Shown: positions 23,700 to 32,542, counted from the first letter of the stretch. The stretch: DNA of 64,000 nt from an uncultured Ruminococcus sp. (GCA_902794395.1 CADBHB010000005.1:1-64000), one strand, 5' to 3'. Translations and numbers: made by a program. Notes: generated by a model not told the origin, from the letters alone.

Positions 23700-25060
23700 A
23701 GAGAGACCGCCTCAAACGCGTCGCGGATATTTTTCACGCCGATCAGCTCGGCTTCATCGCAGCTGACGCCTTTCAGATTATGATAAGGCAGAACGATTTT
23801 TGTAAAGCCCAGCCGCACCGCCTCGTTGACGCGCATCTGCGCCTGAGAGACCGAACGTATCTCCCCTGCCAAGCCTATCTCGCCGAACACCACCGCTTTT
23901 TCGTCTACGGGCGTATCCTTTAAGCTGCTTATGAGCGCCATCGCGATGGAGAGGTCGATAGCAGGCTCGTCCACGCGCAGACCGCCCACGATGTTGATGT
24001 AGGTGTCGCTGTTTGAGAAATAGTACCCCGCGCGCTTTTCAAGCACCGCCAGCAGCATGGACAGGCGGTTGTAGTCGTAGCCTGTCGCCATCCTGCGCGG
24101 ATTGCCGTAGCCGCTCTGGGTAGCAAGTCCCTGAGTTTCGGCGAGTATCGGGCGTGAGCCCTCGATGGTGCAGGTGACGCAGGTGCCCGAAACATTTGTG
24201 GGTCTGCCCGAAAGCAGCATAACAGAAGGATTTTCCACCTCGCGCAAGCCCTTGTCCGTCATTTCAAACACGCCTATCTCATTGGTGGAGCCGTAGCGGT
24301 TTTTTACCGCGCGCAAAATGCGGCAGGACATCTGCTTGTCGCCCTCGAAGTGCAGCACCGTGTCAACGATGTGCTCGAGCACCTTGGGACCCGCGATGGA
24401 GCCTTCCTTATTCACATGACCCACCACGAACATCGGTATATCCAAGCCCTTAGCGGTGCGCATGAGCAGGTTGGTACATTCGCGCACCTGGGTCACGCTG
24501 CCGGGTGAAGAGCTAAGCTCGGTTAGGTTCATGGTCTGGATGGAATCTATCATAACAAGGTCGGGCTTTTCGTTTTTTATCTGCTCACAAACCACCTCAA
24601 CGTCGGTTTCGGTCATCACAAACAGATTGGGAGAATCCACGCCCAGACGTACAGCGCGCAGCTTCAGCTGGCGCTTGCTCTCCTCGCCCGAGACATAAAG
24701 TATCTTTAACCCCTCGCCCATGAATTGGCAGATCTGCATAAGCACCGTGGATTTTCCTATGCCGGGGTCGCCGCCGAGCAGAATAAGACTGCCCTTGACG
24801 ATGCCTCCGCCCAGCACGCGGTTTAGCTCCTTGCAGCCGGTGTCGTAGCGGTGCTCGTCCTCGGTGGAGATCTCATCTATCGAAAACGGCTTGGCGTAGC
24901 TTGAATAGGAGCGTTTTTTCACTGCGGGAGCGGTTTTTGAGGTGTCCTTTATCTCTTCGTTCATGGTGTTCCACTCGCCGCAGCCGGGGCATTTTCCGTA
25001 CCATTTCGGCGACTCGTGCCCACATTCGGAGCAGATGTACACGCTTTTGATTTTAGCCAT
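23696..25060 (-). CDS. radA: DNA repair protein RadA
   Basis: The 454-residue protein has the N-terminal zinc finger (CSECGHESPKWYGKCPGCGEW), a RecA-like ATPase with Walker A GGDPGIGKST, the family signature KNRYGSTNE and a C-terminal Lon-like domain (GGLRVDEPAIDL, then the VFGEIGLAGEIR segment). RadA is a branch-migration helicase that helps RecA during recombination and repair. It is the middle gene of cwlD-radA-DUF6873; only 13 bases separate it from cwlD. Confidence 0.96.
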   Translation of the reverse strand: MAKIKSVYICSECGHESPKWYGKCPGCGEWNTMNEEIKDTSKTAPAVKKRSYSSYAKPFSIDEISTEDEHRYDTGCKELNRVLGGGIVKGSLILLGGDPGIGKSTVLMQICQFMGEGLKILYVSGEESKRQLKLRAVRLGVDSPNLFVMTETDVEVVCEQIKNEKPDLVMIDSIQTMNLTELSSSPGSVTQVRECTNLLMRTAKGLDIPMFVVGHVNKEGSIAGPKVLEHIVDTVLHFEGDKQMSCRILRAVKNRYGSTNEIGVFEMTDKGLREVENPSVMLLSGRPTNVSGTCVTCTIEGSRPILAETQGLATQSGYGNPRRMATGYDYNRLSMLLAVLEKRAGYYFSNSDTYINIVGGLRVDEPAIDLSIAMALISSLKDTPVDEKAVVFGEIGLAGEIRSVSQAQMRVNEAVRLGFTKIVLPYHNLKGVSCDEAELIGVKNIRDAFEAVSL

Positions 25061-25073
25061 CGTTTCACTTCCG

Positions 25074-25778
25074 TTATATTTGATAATAGTTTAAAAGCCC
25101 TGTCGCGATTGCGGCGGCAAGCTGCCGCCGGTATTCCTCTGAAAGCAGTTTTTCGCGTTCTCCGCGGTTTGACAAAAAGCCACATTCAACCAGCACGGCG
25201 GGGTATTCGGCGTTCTTTAACAGATATATCTCTTTGCCTGCCGCTTTACATTCCCGACTGTTATCGGGCTGCAGCGACGAGATGATAGCGCCGCGGATGC
25301 TCTCCGCCAAACTCGCGCTGCCCTCGGTGTTGGGCGAATAGAATATCTGCGCCCCGTGAGAGGAGGCGTCGGAGAATTTGTTTTGATGTATACCGATTAT
25401 TATATTGCGCGGCGAGGAATTGTAGATCTCAAGCCGCCGCTTCATATCGTTTACCTTGCGCGCGCGGATGTCGGCTCCCTCGTTTGACAGCGAGTCGTCC
25501 GTCTGGCGGGTCATTTTGACCTCAAAGCCGCAGAGCGTCAAATAATCCGCGAGATCGCGTGAAACAGCGAGGTTGATCTCCTTTTCGAGCACCTCGCCCA
25601 CTACCGCTCCCCCATCCTCGCCGCCGTGACCCGCGTCAATCACGATAACGGGCTTTTGGTTTGCGGGAGGCGCGGAGGTTTTAAGAGAGATGCTTTTGGC
25701 GGAGCGCAGCAGCAGGCAGGTCAGCAGCGCAAAGCAAAGCGCTACGGCAACGACCGGCAAGAGATTTTTGAGTTTCAT
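25074..25778 (-). CDS. cwlD: N-acetylmuramoyl-L-alanine amidase, CwlD type
   Basis: A 234-residue zinc amidase (Amidase_3) with one N-terminal membrane anchor (about residues 6-26). Motifs are VIDAGHGGEDGG with the first zinc His, the Glu in EVLEKEINLA, IGIHQNKF with the second His, and VLVECGFLSN with the catalytic Glu. The length and anchor match CwlD, which makes muramic lactam in spore cortex peptidoglycan. A vegetative cell-wall role is equally possible, because no other sporulation gene is in the window. Confidence 0.87.
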   Translation of the reverse strand: MKLKNLLPVVAVALCFALLTCLLLRSAKSISLKTSAPPANQKPVIVIDAGHGGEDGGAVVGEVLEKEINLAVSRDLADYLTLCGFEVKMTRQTDDSLSNEGADIRARKVNDMKRRLEIYNSSPRNIIIGIHQNKFSDASSHGAQIFYSPNTEGSASLAESIRGAIISSLQPDNSRECKAAGKEIYLLKNAEYPAVLVECGFLSNRGEREKLLSEEYRRQLAAAIATGLLNYYQI

Positions 25779-25818
25779 AGCAACACCTCTGCCCTACTCT
25801 ATGCGCCCGCTGTCTGTT

Positions 25819-25847
25819 ATTATACATCATTTGCCCGATAATGGCAA
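25819..25847 (-). promoter_or_regulatory. Promoter of the cwlD-radA operon
   Basis: On the minus strand: -35 TTGCCA, 17-bp spacer, -10 TATAAT. Confidence 0.75.
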
Positions 25848-25864
25848 CAAAAATGAAATATCTC

Positions 25865-25893
25865 TTGTAGTTGACATCCCAAAGTGCTATAAT
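25865..25893 (+). promoter_or_regulatory. Promoter of map
   Basis: -35 TTGTAG (25865-25870), 17-bp spacer, -10 TATAAT (25888-25893). It is divergent from the cwlD promoter, with only 17 bp between the two -35 boxes. Confidence 0.65.
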
Positions 25894-25927
25894 AACTTGT
25901 GACAGATTGAGATAAGGAGCAAGAGCC

Positions 25928-26800
25928 ATGAAAAAACCGGGACGTAATGATGAATGTTGGTGCGGCAGCGGCAAGAAGTACAAAAAATGCCATATAGACT
26001 TTGACGAGAGGATCGAGGAGATCGAGGGCGAAGGTCATATAGTTCCCGATCACACCATAATCAAAACCCCCGCGCAGATAGAGAAAATCAAGGAGAGCGC
26101 CAAGATAAACATAGCTGTGCTCGATTATGTAGCTGAGCACATAAAGGCGGGCATTTCCACCGCGGAGATAGACCGCTGGGTATACGACGTCACCACTAAA
26201 ATGGGCGGCATCCCCGCGCCCCTCAATTACGAGGGCTTTCCGAAAAGCGTTTGCACCTCGCTGAACGAGGAGGTGTGTCACGGCATACCCTCCGAGGATA
26301 TAATCTTAAAGGACGGCGACATCGTCAATGTGGACGTGTCCACCAACCTTAACGGCTACTATTCCGACTCCTCGCGCATGTTCTGCATCGGCGAGGTAAG
26401 CGAGGAGAAAAAACGCCTTGTAGAGGTGGCTAAGCAGGCGCTTGACGAGGGCTTGAAGGCGGTGAAGCCCTGGGGCTTCCTCGGCGATATGGGTCAGGCG
26501 ATAAACGATTTTGTAAAGGCTAACGGCTACTCCGTAGTACGCGAGGTCGGCGGTCACGGTATCGGTCTGGAATTTCACGAGGACCCGTGGGTCAGCTACG
26601 TGACACAAGCCGGCACCGAAATGCTGATGGTGCCGGGACTCTGCTTTACCATTGAGCCGATGATAAATATGGGCAAGCCGGAGATCTTCACCGACGAGGA
26701 AAACGGCTGGACTATCTATGCCAAGGACGGTCTGCCCTCAGCACAGTGGGAAATACAGGTGCTGGTCACCGAGGACGGCTACGAGATCATCAGCTATTGA
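25928..26800 (+). CDS. map: Type I methionine aminopeptidase with an N-terminal SEC-C zinc motif
   Basis: A 290-residue enzyme that removes the initiator Met from new proteins. The first about 25 residues are a SEC-C motif (CWCGSGKKYKKCH), a zinc-binding segment also found at the end of SecA. The pita-bread catalytic domain follows, with metal ligands in VNVDVSTNLNGYYSDSS, the His in GGHGIGLEFHE, the Glu in TIEPMI and the Glu in QWEIQVLVT. The SEC-C extension probably places the enzyme at the ribosome, as in other Clostridia. It is monocistronic with its own promoter and terminator. Confidence 0.95.
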   Translation: MKKPGRNDECWCGSGKKYKKCHIDFDERIEEIEGEGHIVPDHTIIKTPAQIEKIKESAKINIAVLDYVAEHIKAGISTAEIDRWVYDVTTKMGGIPAPLNYEGFPKSVCTSLNEEVCHGIPSEDIILKDGDIVNVDVSTNLNGYYSDSSRMFCIGEVSEEKKRLVEVAKQALDEGLKAVKPWGFLGDMGQAINDFVKANGYSVVREVGGHGIGLEFHEDPWVSYVTQAGTEMLMVPGLCFTIEPMINMGKPEIFTDEENGWTIYAKDGLPSAQWEIQVLVTEDGYEIISY

Positions 26801-26817
26801 TTTAATATTAAGCTATT

Positions 26818-26858
26818 AAAAGGCTATGGAAGCATAATGCTCCCGTAGCCTTCTTTTT
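26818..26858 (+). terminator. Terminator of map
   Basis: AAGGCTATGG pairs with CCGTAGCCTT, with an inner AGCAT/ATGCT stem, then CTTTTT. Confidence 0.8.
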
Positions 26859-26869
26859 ACGCAAAAAAT

Positions 26870-26915
26870 CTCCCATTAAGATGAAAAAAACTCCCATTAA
26901 GATGAGAGTTTTTAA
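26870..26915 (-). terminator. Terminator of the B12 operon, with a duplicated 3' arm
   Basis: On the minus strand AAAAACTCTC pairs with GGGAGTTTTT and is followed by seven T. The 15 bases CTCCCATTAAGATGA occur twice with a period of 21 (26870-26884 and 26891-26905), so the downstream half of the hairpin is duplicated. Confidence 0.65.
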
Positions 26916-29518
26916 AAGCCGTATTTGGTTTTTACTCTGCTGAGTTTTTCAAGCATAGGTCCTGAAAAGAAGAATAAAAACGCCAGTGTGGAAAAGGCGT
27001 GGATAATATCGTACGGCAAGCCCTGCGCGTAATAGATAAGCAGAGTTTCACGCGTGATAGGAAGGCGGGACAGCACCAGAGCGGAGTAGTTCATAACTCC
27101 TCCGTAAATCAATATCGTCACCGCGAACCCGAAGGTGCACAGTACCGCGCGCCCCTGTGACAGTCTTCCCTTTTGAAACAGCAGACCCGCGAGAAAGCCG
27201 ATAAACCCCGCCGCGAACATCTGCCATGGCGTCCACGCGCCCTGACCGAAGTAGATATTTGACACCAACATTCCTACAGCGCCGATAATGAACCCTGTTT
27301 CCGCGCCGAAGGCGGCTCCGCTGATTATAACCAGCGCCAGCACGGGCTTTATCTGCGGCAGAGCGGCAAACGCCGCGCGTCCCGCCACCGTGAGAGCGCA
27401 CATCACCGCGATCAGCACCAGCTCTCTGGGCTGCGGTTTTCTGCCCTCAAAAGCCAAAAAGAACGGTGCCATACATTCAAACAGCACCAAAAGCGAGATA
27501 AACAGGTACTTTTGGTTATACAAAAACGTGTTCCCTATATAGATGGTCAGGGGTATGAGCAGCAAGATCATAACTGCGGACAGGATGGCGCGTGAGCTTC
27601 GCTTCGGTTTGCGCGGAGCCTGAGTCGGGGGCTTGCGCGAAAGGTCGCCCAAGGACAGCATAAGCATCACCGTAGGCATAGCTAAACACGCAAAACGAGC
27701 CCACAGCGGTATGCTGTCTGTCGGAAAAAAACGGAGCACGCCCAGATTGAGCAGGACAGCGAAAACCAGCAGAAAGCCGCCCGCTGCGCCCAGCAGCTTT
27801 TTCCAAAGCGGCAGCTTTGTTTTTTTATTCTCGGACGATAACGAAAGCTCAGGCGGCGAGGTTTTTTCGTCGCTCGGCGGCTGCTTAGGCGGTTTTTGCC
27901 CGGTGCAGCAATAGATAACATCCTCCGCGGTCACCGCGTCCGAAATAAGCCCGCGCGCCATACGCGCGGCAGAGGTGATGTAAAAGCTGTTTTGCCTGAA
28001 AAAGTCGCGCGGTGTGCCGCCCGCGGCAAGCTCGCCGTTGAACATCATAAGACAGCGGTGACTGTATGCAGCGCAAAACTCAATATCGTGGCTGACCATC
28101 ACTACCGCCGTCCCCTCCTGCGTAAGTCGGTCGAGGATACCCGCGAATACCGCCTTGAACTGAGCGTCCAGCCCTTTTGTCGGCTCATCAAGCAGCAAAA
28201 CCGCAGGCTTTAGCAGCAGCAGCTTGGCTATCGCCGCTTTTTGCATTTCACCGCCGGACAGATCAAAGGGGTGGCGGCGCAGCAGGTGCTCAAGCTGACA
28301 AAGCCCTATTACGGACGAAAGACGGCTTTCCTCTTCCTCTCGGCTTAGCCCTAAACCCGCTGTCATTTCACGCAGCATATCCAAAACGCTTTTGCCGTTG
28401 AGCAGAGTTTGCGGCTCCTGCGGCAGAGTCAGACATAATTCCTTATTAGAAATAACCTTGCCGCGATACGGTCTGTTCGTACCGTTGAGCAAGGAAAGCA
28501 GCGTGCTTTTTCCCGTGCCGTTGCCGCCCATGACCGTGACCAGCTCGCCGCGGTGCAAATCAAAGCGCAGCCCCTTTATTACATCGGGAGAGTCCTTTTT
28601 ATAGCGAAACCAAACGTCCTTTAAGCTGAGTACCGTTTCACCGTGTGGAGGTATCTCCTCGGGGAAAAGCGGTTTTACGGGATGCTTCTCCGAAAAGGAG
28701 ATAAGCCATTCCCTTCCCTGTGTAACGGTCACCGGACAGGGTGCGTCGCCGCACTCCGCCGCGTCCCAGATGCGCATCGGCGCGGGCAGCGACAAAAAGC
28801 AGCCGCTCTCGGCGGCGCGAAGGTTTTTTCCCGTGCGCGAGGGTACGTCGTCTGAAATGATCGCGCCGTTTTCGAGCACCAGCACTTGGTCGCTTAAGGG
28901 AAGCACCTCATCCAGGCGGTGCTCCGTTAGGATAACTGTTGTGCCCAGCTCGCGGTTGATTTTAAGCAGGCAGGCAAGAAACTCTGCGGCGGCGATGGGA
29001 TCGAGCCGTGAAGTGGGCTCATCCAGAATAATGACCTTTGGCTGCATAGCCATAACCGAGGCGAGGTTAAGCAGTTGCTTTTGCCCGCCCGAGAGCGTAT
29101 CTACATCCGCCTCAAAATAATGCTGGATGCCGAAGAAGGCGGCGGTCTCCGCTATTCTGCGCCGCATATCCTCCTTCCCCATCCCCAGACTCTCCAAGCC
29201 GAAGGCAAGCTCGTGCCAAACCTTGTCTGTGACGAGCTGGTTGTCCGGCGACTGCTGTACAAAGCCGATCAGCTCACTTTGCTCGCGCGGGGTCAAGTCA
29301 AAAAGGTCGCGGTCAAAAACGCGGATACTGCCCGTTTTTGTTCCGTGCGGCGCCAGCGCGGGCTTGAGATGGCGCAAAAGAGTGCTTTTTCCGCTGCCCG
29401 ACAGACCGCAGAGAGTTGCAAAAGCTCCCTGCTTTACGCTGAAGCTAACGTCGCGCAGGACGTCATCCGTTCCCTCGGGATAGCGAAATGTCAGATTTTT
29501 GACTGCGATAGCTTCCAC
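26912..29518 (-). CDS. Single-chain ECF transporter: two ATPases fused to an S-component-like membrane domain
   Basis: The start is GTG 29518 (GGAGGGG just upstream); a longer open frame to 29668 would run deep into the T-component gene. The 868-residue chain has ATPase 1 (about 1-235: Walker A SGSGKST, signature LSGGQKQ, Walker B ILDEPTS), ATPase 2 (about 290-515: Walker A GNGTGKST, signature LSGGEMQK, Walker B LLDEPTK) and a membrane part (about 570-868). The last about 180 residues resemble an ECF substrate-binding S component (PQIKPVLALVIISGAAFG, FGQGAWTPWQMFAAGFIG). Two A domains and an S domain in one chain leave only the T component separate, and that is the adjacent gene. The cobalamin riboswitch upstream makes B12 or a cobamide the likely substrate. 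It is the last gene of the operon. Confidence 0.88.
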   Translation of the reverse strand: MEAIAVKNLTFRYPEGTDDVLRDVSFSVKQGAFATLCGLSGSGKSTLLRHLKPALAPHGTKTGSIRVFDRDLFDLTPREQSELIGFVQQSPDNQLVTDKVWHELAFGLESLGMGKEDMRRRIAETAAFFGIQHYFEADVDTLSGGQKQLLNLASVMAMQPKVIILDEPTSRLDPIAAAEFLACLLKINRELGTTVILTEHRLDEVLPLSDQVLVLENGAIISDDVPSRTGKNLRAAESGCFLSLPAPMRIWDAAECGDAPCPVTVTQGREWLISFSEKHPVKPLFPEEIPPHGETVLSLKDVWFRYKKDSPDVIKGLRFDLHRGELVTVMGGNGTGKSTLLSLLNGTNRPYRGKVISNKELCLTLPQEPQTLLNGKSVLDMLREMTAGLGLSREEEESRLSSVIGLCQLEHLLRRHPFDLSGGEMQKAAIAKLLLLKPAVLLLDEPTKGLDAQFKAVFAGILDRLTQEGTAVVMVSHDIEFCAAYSHRCLMMFNGELAAGGTPRDFFRQNSFYITSAARMARGLISDAVTAEDVIYCCTGQKPPKQPPSDEKTSPPELSLSSENKKTKLPLWKKLLGAAGGFLLVFAVLLNLGVLRFFPTDSIPLWARFACLAMPTVMLMLSLGDLSRKPPTQAPRKPKRSSRAILSAVMILLLIPLTIYIGNTFLYNQKYLFISLLVLFECMAPFFLAFEGRKPQPRELVLIAVMCALTVAGRAAFAALPQIKPVLALVIISGAAFGAETGFIIGAVGMLVSNIYFGQGAWTPWQMFAAGFIGFLAGLLFQKGRLSQGRAVLCTFGFAVTILIYGGVMNYSALVLSRLPITRETLLIYYAQGLPYDIIHAFSTLAFLFFFSGPMLEKLSRVKTKYGF

Positions 29519-30375
29519 CGGATCCCCTCCTTTGCGTTGAATATCATAGGCGTGAGCAGCAGCAGCGCGTAAAGCGCGTAAAACAGCAGGCTGAAGCCGT
29601 CGGTAAAGTTGCCCCTGAAAAATGGGTAATAGCGAAATCTCACCAAACCGAGGGCGATGAGCAGACACAGCGCCGCCGCGTCCAGCAGCATGACTGTTAT
29701 CAGCACAAAATCAAAGGTGTGAAAGCAAAACCTGGGAAAAGCGCTTCGCCCCTTTAGTCCGTAGCCGCGGCTTTTCATGGAATCGGCGGTCTCTACGGCG
29801 TTTTCCATCGACCAGCTAAGCATGACAGAAAGCACGCGCAAGCCGCCCTTGAACCTAGCCGCGAGCGACCTGTTCCTAGAGTAAAACTGCCCCTGCGCCC
29901 TGCGCACCTCTCTGAAACGGGCGAAAAAGCGCGGGACAAAGCGAAGCGCCATTGAAAGCACCAGGCTGAGTGCCGGAACTACGCTGCCAAACAGGAACAC
30001 CAGCTTGTCGGAGGTCATAACGCGGTTCACGCAGGAAAACCACAGCACCACCGCGCACAGCATAGCTGCGGACGCCGCGCCGTATATTATTGACTCGAGC
30101 GTCAGGGGGTTGTCCCACGGCAGATAGCGCAGGATGGTGGCGCCGCGGTGATTGGTGAGCGGATTTATTATCATTATCAACAGAGCCGAAGGCAGCAAAA
30201 ACAGCAGACTGAACAGCACCGTGCGTCTGCCGCCCGTGAACACCGCGTAAACCAGCGCGCAGACAAGCGAGATGATAAGGCAAACCGGATGCATCAGGAA
30301 CATTGAGAACAGCACCGCGCAGGCAAAAAATATCAGGTTGACCAGAGGGTGAGTCTCTGAAAAACGGTCGTTCAT
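29491..30375 (-). CDS. ECF transporter T component (EcfT)
   Basis: A 294-residue integral membrane protein with about six helices. The cytoplasmic coupling helices carry the EcfT features: ALRFVPRFFARFREVRRAQG and, later, ADSMKSRGYG, where the Ala-Arg-Gly-like motifs contact the two ATPases. Its ATG follows the DUF4430 stop with no gap (TAAATG), and its end overlaps the A-A-S gene by 28 bases. That ties it firmly to this importer. It would relay ATP hydrolysis to toppling of the S domain. Confidence 0.9.
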   Translation of the reverse strand: MNDRFSETHPLVNLIFFACAVLFSMFLMHPVCLIISLVCALVYAVFTGGRRTVLFSLLFLLPSALLIMIINPLTNHRGATILRYLPWDNPLTLESIIYGAASAAMLCAVVLWFSCVNRVMTSDKLVFLFGSVVPALSLVLSMALRFVPRFFARFREVRRAQGQFYSRNRSLAARFKGGLRVLSVMLSWSMENAVETADSMKSRGYGLKGRSAFPRFCFHTFDFVLITVMLLDAAALCLLIALGLVRFRYYPFFRGNFTDGFSLLFYALYALLLLTPMIFNAKEGIRWKLSQSKI

Positions 30376-31242
30376 TTATCGCGCACCTCCGCCGACGTCA
30401 TAGCCGAGATTGCAGGTGTATTTCCACTCTATTACGTCACCCGCGCCGACTGCCTGCTGTGAGCAGCCTATTCCGGGAAAGGCGCCGTTTACGCTGTACA
30501 TCCAGCCGGAATTAGCGCCGCAGTCAAATTCATAGAGGTTGCCTATGCCCTCGATATAGGCGGAGTGGTAGACGGGTGTATTGCTGTATTCCATGTGGAT
30601 GTTGTGCTGTCTACAGACGCGCTTAAGCACCTCAAACACCGTGTCGCCGCTGCGCAGAGTCACCTTGACGGGCTTGAGTATCCAACCGTCATCGGGCACC
30701 AGCTCGCGCAGATCGGGGTCGAGCTTGTTCATATTGTCGCGTATGGTAGCGCAGGAAACAGAGATAGTACAGGTGGGCTTTACGGGTTTGGGCGCGCTCT
30801 CCGTGGCAGGTGCCGGAGATTCAGTCGAAGGCGCGACAGTTTGATACTGAGTCTGAGCGGGCACAGTTTCCCTCGCGCCGTTAGTATTTTGCGGCTGAGT
30901 GCTGTCTGCCGCAGACGCGGGCGCTGTGTTGCCCTCATAAGGAGCAGTGTTCGGGGCGACGGTGCTTTGTGCCGCCGTGGCGGGAATAGTTGAAGCGGAG
31001 GCATTTGTTGTCGCCTGAAAAGCTTCTGACACAGCCTCGGTGTTTGACACAGGGGCAGTATAAGCCGTAACGTCAGCGCTGTCTGCTGTGGCTTCATTGA
31101 CAGTGAAGGGGCGCTGCAGCTGCTTTTCCTGCCGCTTTGCCTCTTCCACGCTGCCGCCGCTTAAAAACGCGATGACCAGCGCCGTGAGCGCCGCCGCGAC
31201 CGCAATAATTATCCACTTGTATTTCAAAACAAACGCTTTCAT
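30376..31242 (-). CDS. Membrane-anchored DUF4430 (transcobalamin-like beta-domain) protein
   Basis: A 288-residue protein: N-terminal membrane anchor (about residues 9-28), a roughly 115-residue Thr/Ala/Pro-rich spacer, then a DUF4430 domain (about 155-285). The domain has LRSGDTVFEVLKRVC, NSGWMYSVNGAFPGIGC and GDVIEWKYTCNLGYDVGG. DUF4430 corresponds to the C-terminal domain of animal transcobalamin and intrinsic factor. There is no dockerin: the spacer would hold the domain above the membrane next to the ECF importer. I infer a docking or hand-over protein for cobalamin. It sits 10 bases after the toroid-dockerin gene and abuts ecfT. Confidence 0.85.
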   Translation of the reverse strand: MKAFVLKYKWIIIAVAAALTALVIAFLSGGSVEEAKRQEKQLQRPFTVNEATADSADVTAYTAPVSNTEAVSEAFQATTNASASTIPATAAQSTVAPNTAPYEGNTAPASAADSTQPQNTNGARETVPAQTQYQTVAPSTESPAPATESAPKPVKPTCTISVSCATIRDNMNKLDPDLRELVPDDGWILKPVKVTLRSGDTVFEVLKRVCRQHNIHMEYSNTPVYHSAYIEGIGNLYEFDCGANSGWMYSVNGAFPGIGCSQQAVGAGDVIEWKYTCNLGYDVGGGAR

Positions 31243-31251
31243 AAACCTGTC

Positions 31252-32376
31252 CTATCCGTCCGCGAGTTTCCTTTGGTACTGTGTAACGTCGCTTACATCC
31301 ACCCTGTGGTTGCCGTTCAGATCAGCCAGCCGCTTTTGCGGCGTGGAGAAACGCACATCAAATTCCGCCAAATAGCGCTGTAAATGCGTGACATCGTTTA
31401 TAGTCTCCCTGCCGTCGCCGTCAAGGTCGTAAAACGCGAAGCTGTTTACGTCGGTCATATCAAAAAGGGCGGTCTGTTTTGCCTGAAAGCGCCTGTACGC
31501 GGTCAGGGCGTAAAACACCTGCTCGGTAGCGAGTTGGTTGTACTCACCGCCCGCGGTGTGAGTAAAGCCGCCGTCTACGGCAAATCTTTCTATGCTGTCA
31601 AACAGTGTTCTTCCGCTTTTGCAAAAGCGCAGGTCATGCGCGCAGTCGATCTCCACAGCGCAGAGCGCGACAATTACCTGAGCACAGCTTTCGGGATTGA
31701 AGTCGTCGTAAGAGCTGTAGCCGCCGTTCTCCCTTTGCATGTTGACCAGCAGCGCTACGCCGTTTTCAACAGCAGTCCGCACCGCCGTGTCGTAGAAGCG
31801 GTAGGGCGCGAGAGCGGTGAGCGCCATGGCGGTCATGTCGGGGTCTGAGATGCTTTCGTCAAGCCCCCAGCCGCCGTCCGAGTGCTGCGCGCCGACGATC
31901 AGCTCAATCAGCTCGGCGCGGCTGTCGCAGGGGTATTGGCAGCTGTCAAGCGCGATAAGCGCCCATATGGCGCCGTTTATGCCCTGCTTAGCTACATAGG
32001 TTGTGTTGCGCAGCGGCGACGTTAAATCATATCCGGCGGCGCTGCGCGCGTCATAGCCTGCCGCCGACAAACCGAGTATCACGCGGGAATTGTCGGTGGA
32101 TCTGCGGCTGTTAAGCTTTTCGGAGCCAATGCCGCCTACATACTCCTCTACCGCTTTTGCGTATGCCTCTTTCCTGTCGGCGCCGATTTCTCCGGCGCGC
32201 GACAGACCGAGCGTCACCCAGTCGCCGCCGACGGAACCTGTCTGCGGCTTCAGCGTGAGCAAATGCGCGGCTGTGGCGGTGTAGATTTGCTCGGTATCGG
32301 CGAAGGCATGCAGGCAGGATATACCTGCCGACAATGCCATTACACAGGAAAGCGCCTTCAAAAACAACTTACGCAT
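31252..32376 (-). CDS. Secreted alpha/alpha-toroid (prenyltransferase-repeat) protein with a dockerin
   Basis: A 374-residue protein with a signal peptide (about 1-26). It has an alpha/alpha-toroid built from repeats of the squalene-cyclase/prenyltransferase type (INGAIWALIALDS, HSDGGWGLDESISDPDMTAM, RENGGYSSYDDFNPESCAQV). The C-terminal dockerin (about 312-374) has two calcium loops, DLDGDGRETIND and DLNGNHRVDVSD, each followed by a recognition helix. The toroid fold is shared with the N-terminal domain of intrinsic factor and transcobalamin. A cyclase is unlikely: no DXDD-type motif is seen and it is exported. Its ATG overlaps the stop of the 57-residue gene by 8 bases. In this operon I read it as the alpha half of a split cobalamin-binding pair. 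Confidence 0.82.
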   Translation of the reverse strand: MRKLFLKALSCVMALSAGISCLHAFADTEQIYTATAAHLLTLKPQTGSVGGDWVTLGLSRAGEIGADRKEAYAKAVEEYVGGIGSEKLNSRRSTDNSRVILGLSAAGYDARSAAGYDLTSPLRNTTYVAKQGINGAIWALIALDSCQYPCDSRAELIELIVGAQHSDGGWGLDESISDPDMTAMALTALAPYRFYDTAVRTAVENGVALLVNMQRENGGYSSYDDFNPESCAQVIVALCAVEIDCAHDLRFCKSGRTLFDSIERFAVDGGFTHTAGGEYNQLATEQVFYALTAYRRFQAKQTALFDMTDVNSFAFYDLDGDGRETINDVTHLQRYLAEFDVRFSTPQKRLADLNGNHRVDVSDVTQYQRKLADG

Positions 32377-32542
32377 CTTTCAGCCCTGCCTTTTCCAATG
32401 CTCTCGGCCACGGTCCCAGCTTTTGCTTGATGAAACAGACCGTTTCAGCGTCAAAGTCGCTTTTCTTTGGGAGCCTGCCGAGGGCGTTTTTCTTTTCGAT
32501 CAACAATTCAATGGCTGTCTTCGCCTTTGCGTCGGTGCTCAT
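32369..32542 (-). CDS. 57-residue protein resembling a homing-endonuclease-associated repeat
   Basis: A hidden small gene between the two dockerin genes. Its ATG overlaps the upstream stop (ATGA) and its stop overlaps the next start by 8 bases, so it is translationally coupled on both sides. The product is Lys-rich, has no signal peptide and contains KNALGRLPKKSDFD then IKQKLGPWPRALEKAGL. That pattern (LGRxP..DF..., GxWxxALxxAGL) is that of the small DNA-associated HNH_repeat domain seen beside homing endonucleases. No nuclease domain is attached. It could be a DNA-binding regulator, but its role in a B12 operon is unknown. Confidence 0.75.
   Translation of the reverse strand: MSTDAKAKTAIELLIEKKNALGRLPKKSDFDAETVCFIKQKLGPWPRALEKAGLKDA

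Noticed and set aside
25871..25876. Perfect TTGACA near map
   Set aside because: Only 11 bases from the -10 TATAAT; TTGTAG at 25865 has the proper 17-bp spacing.
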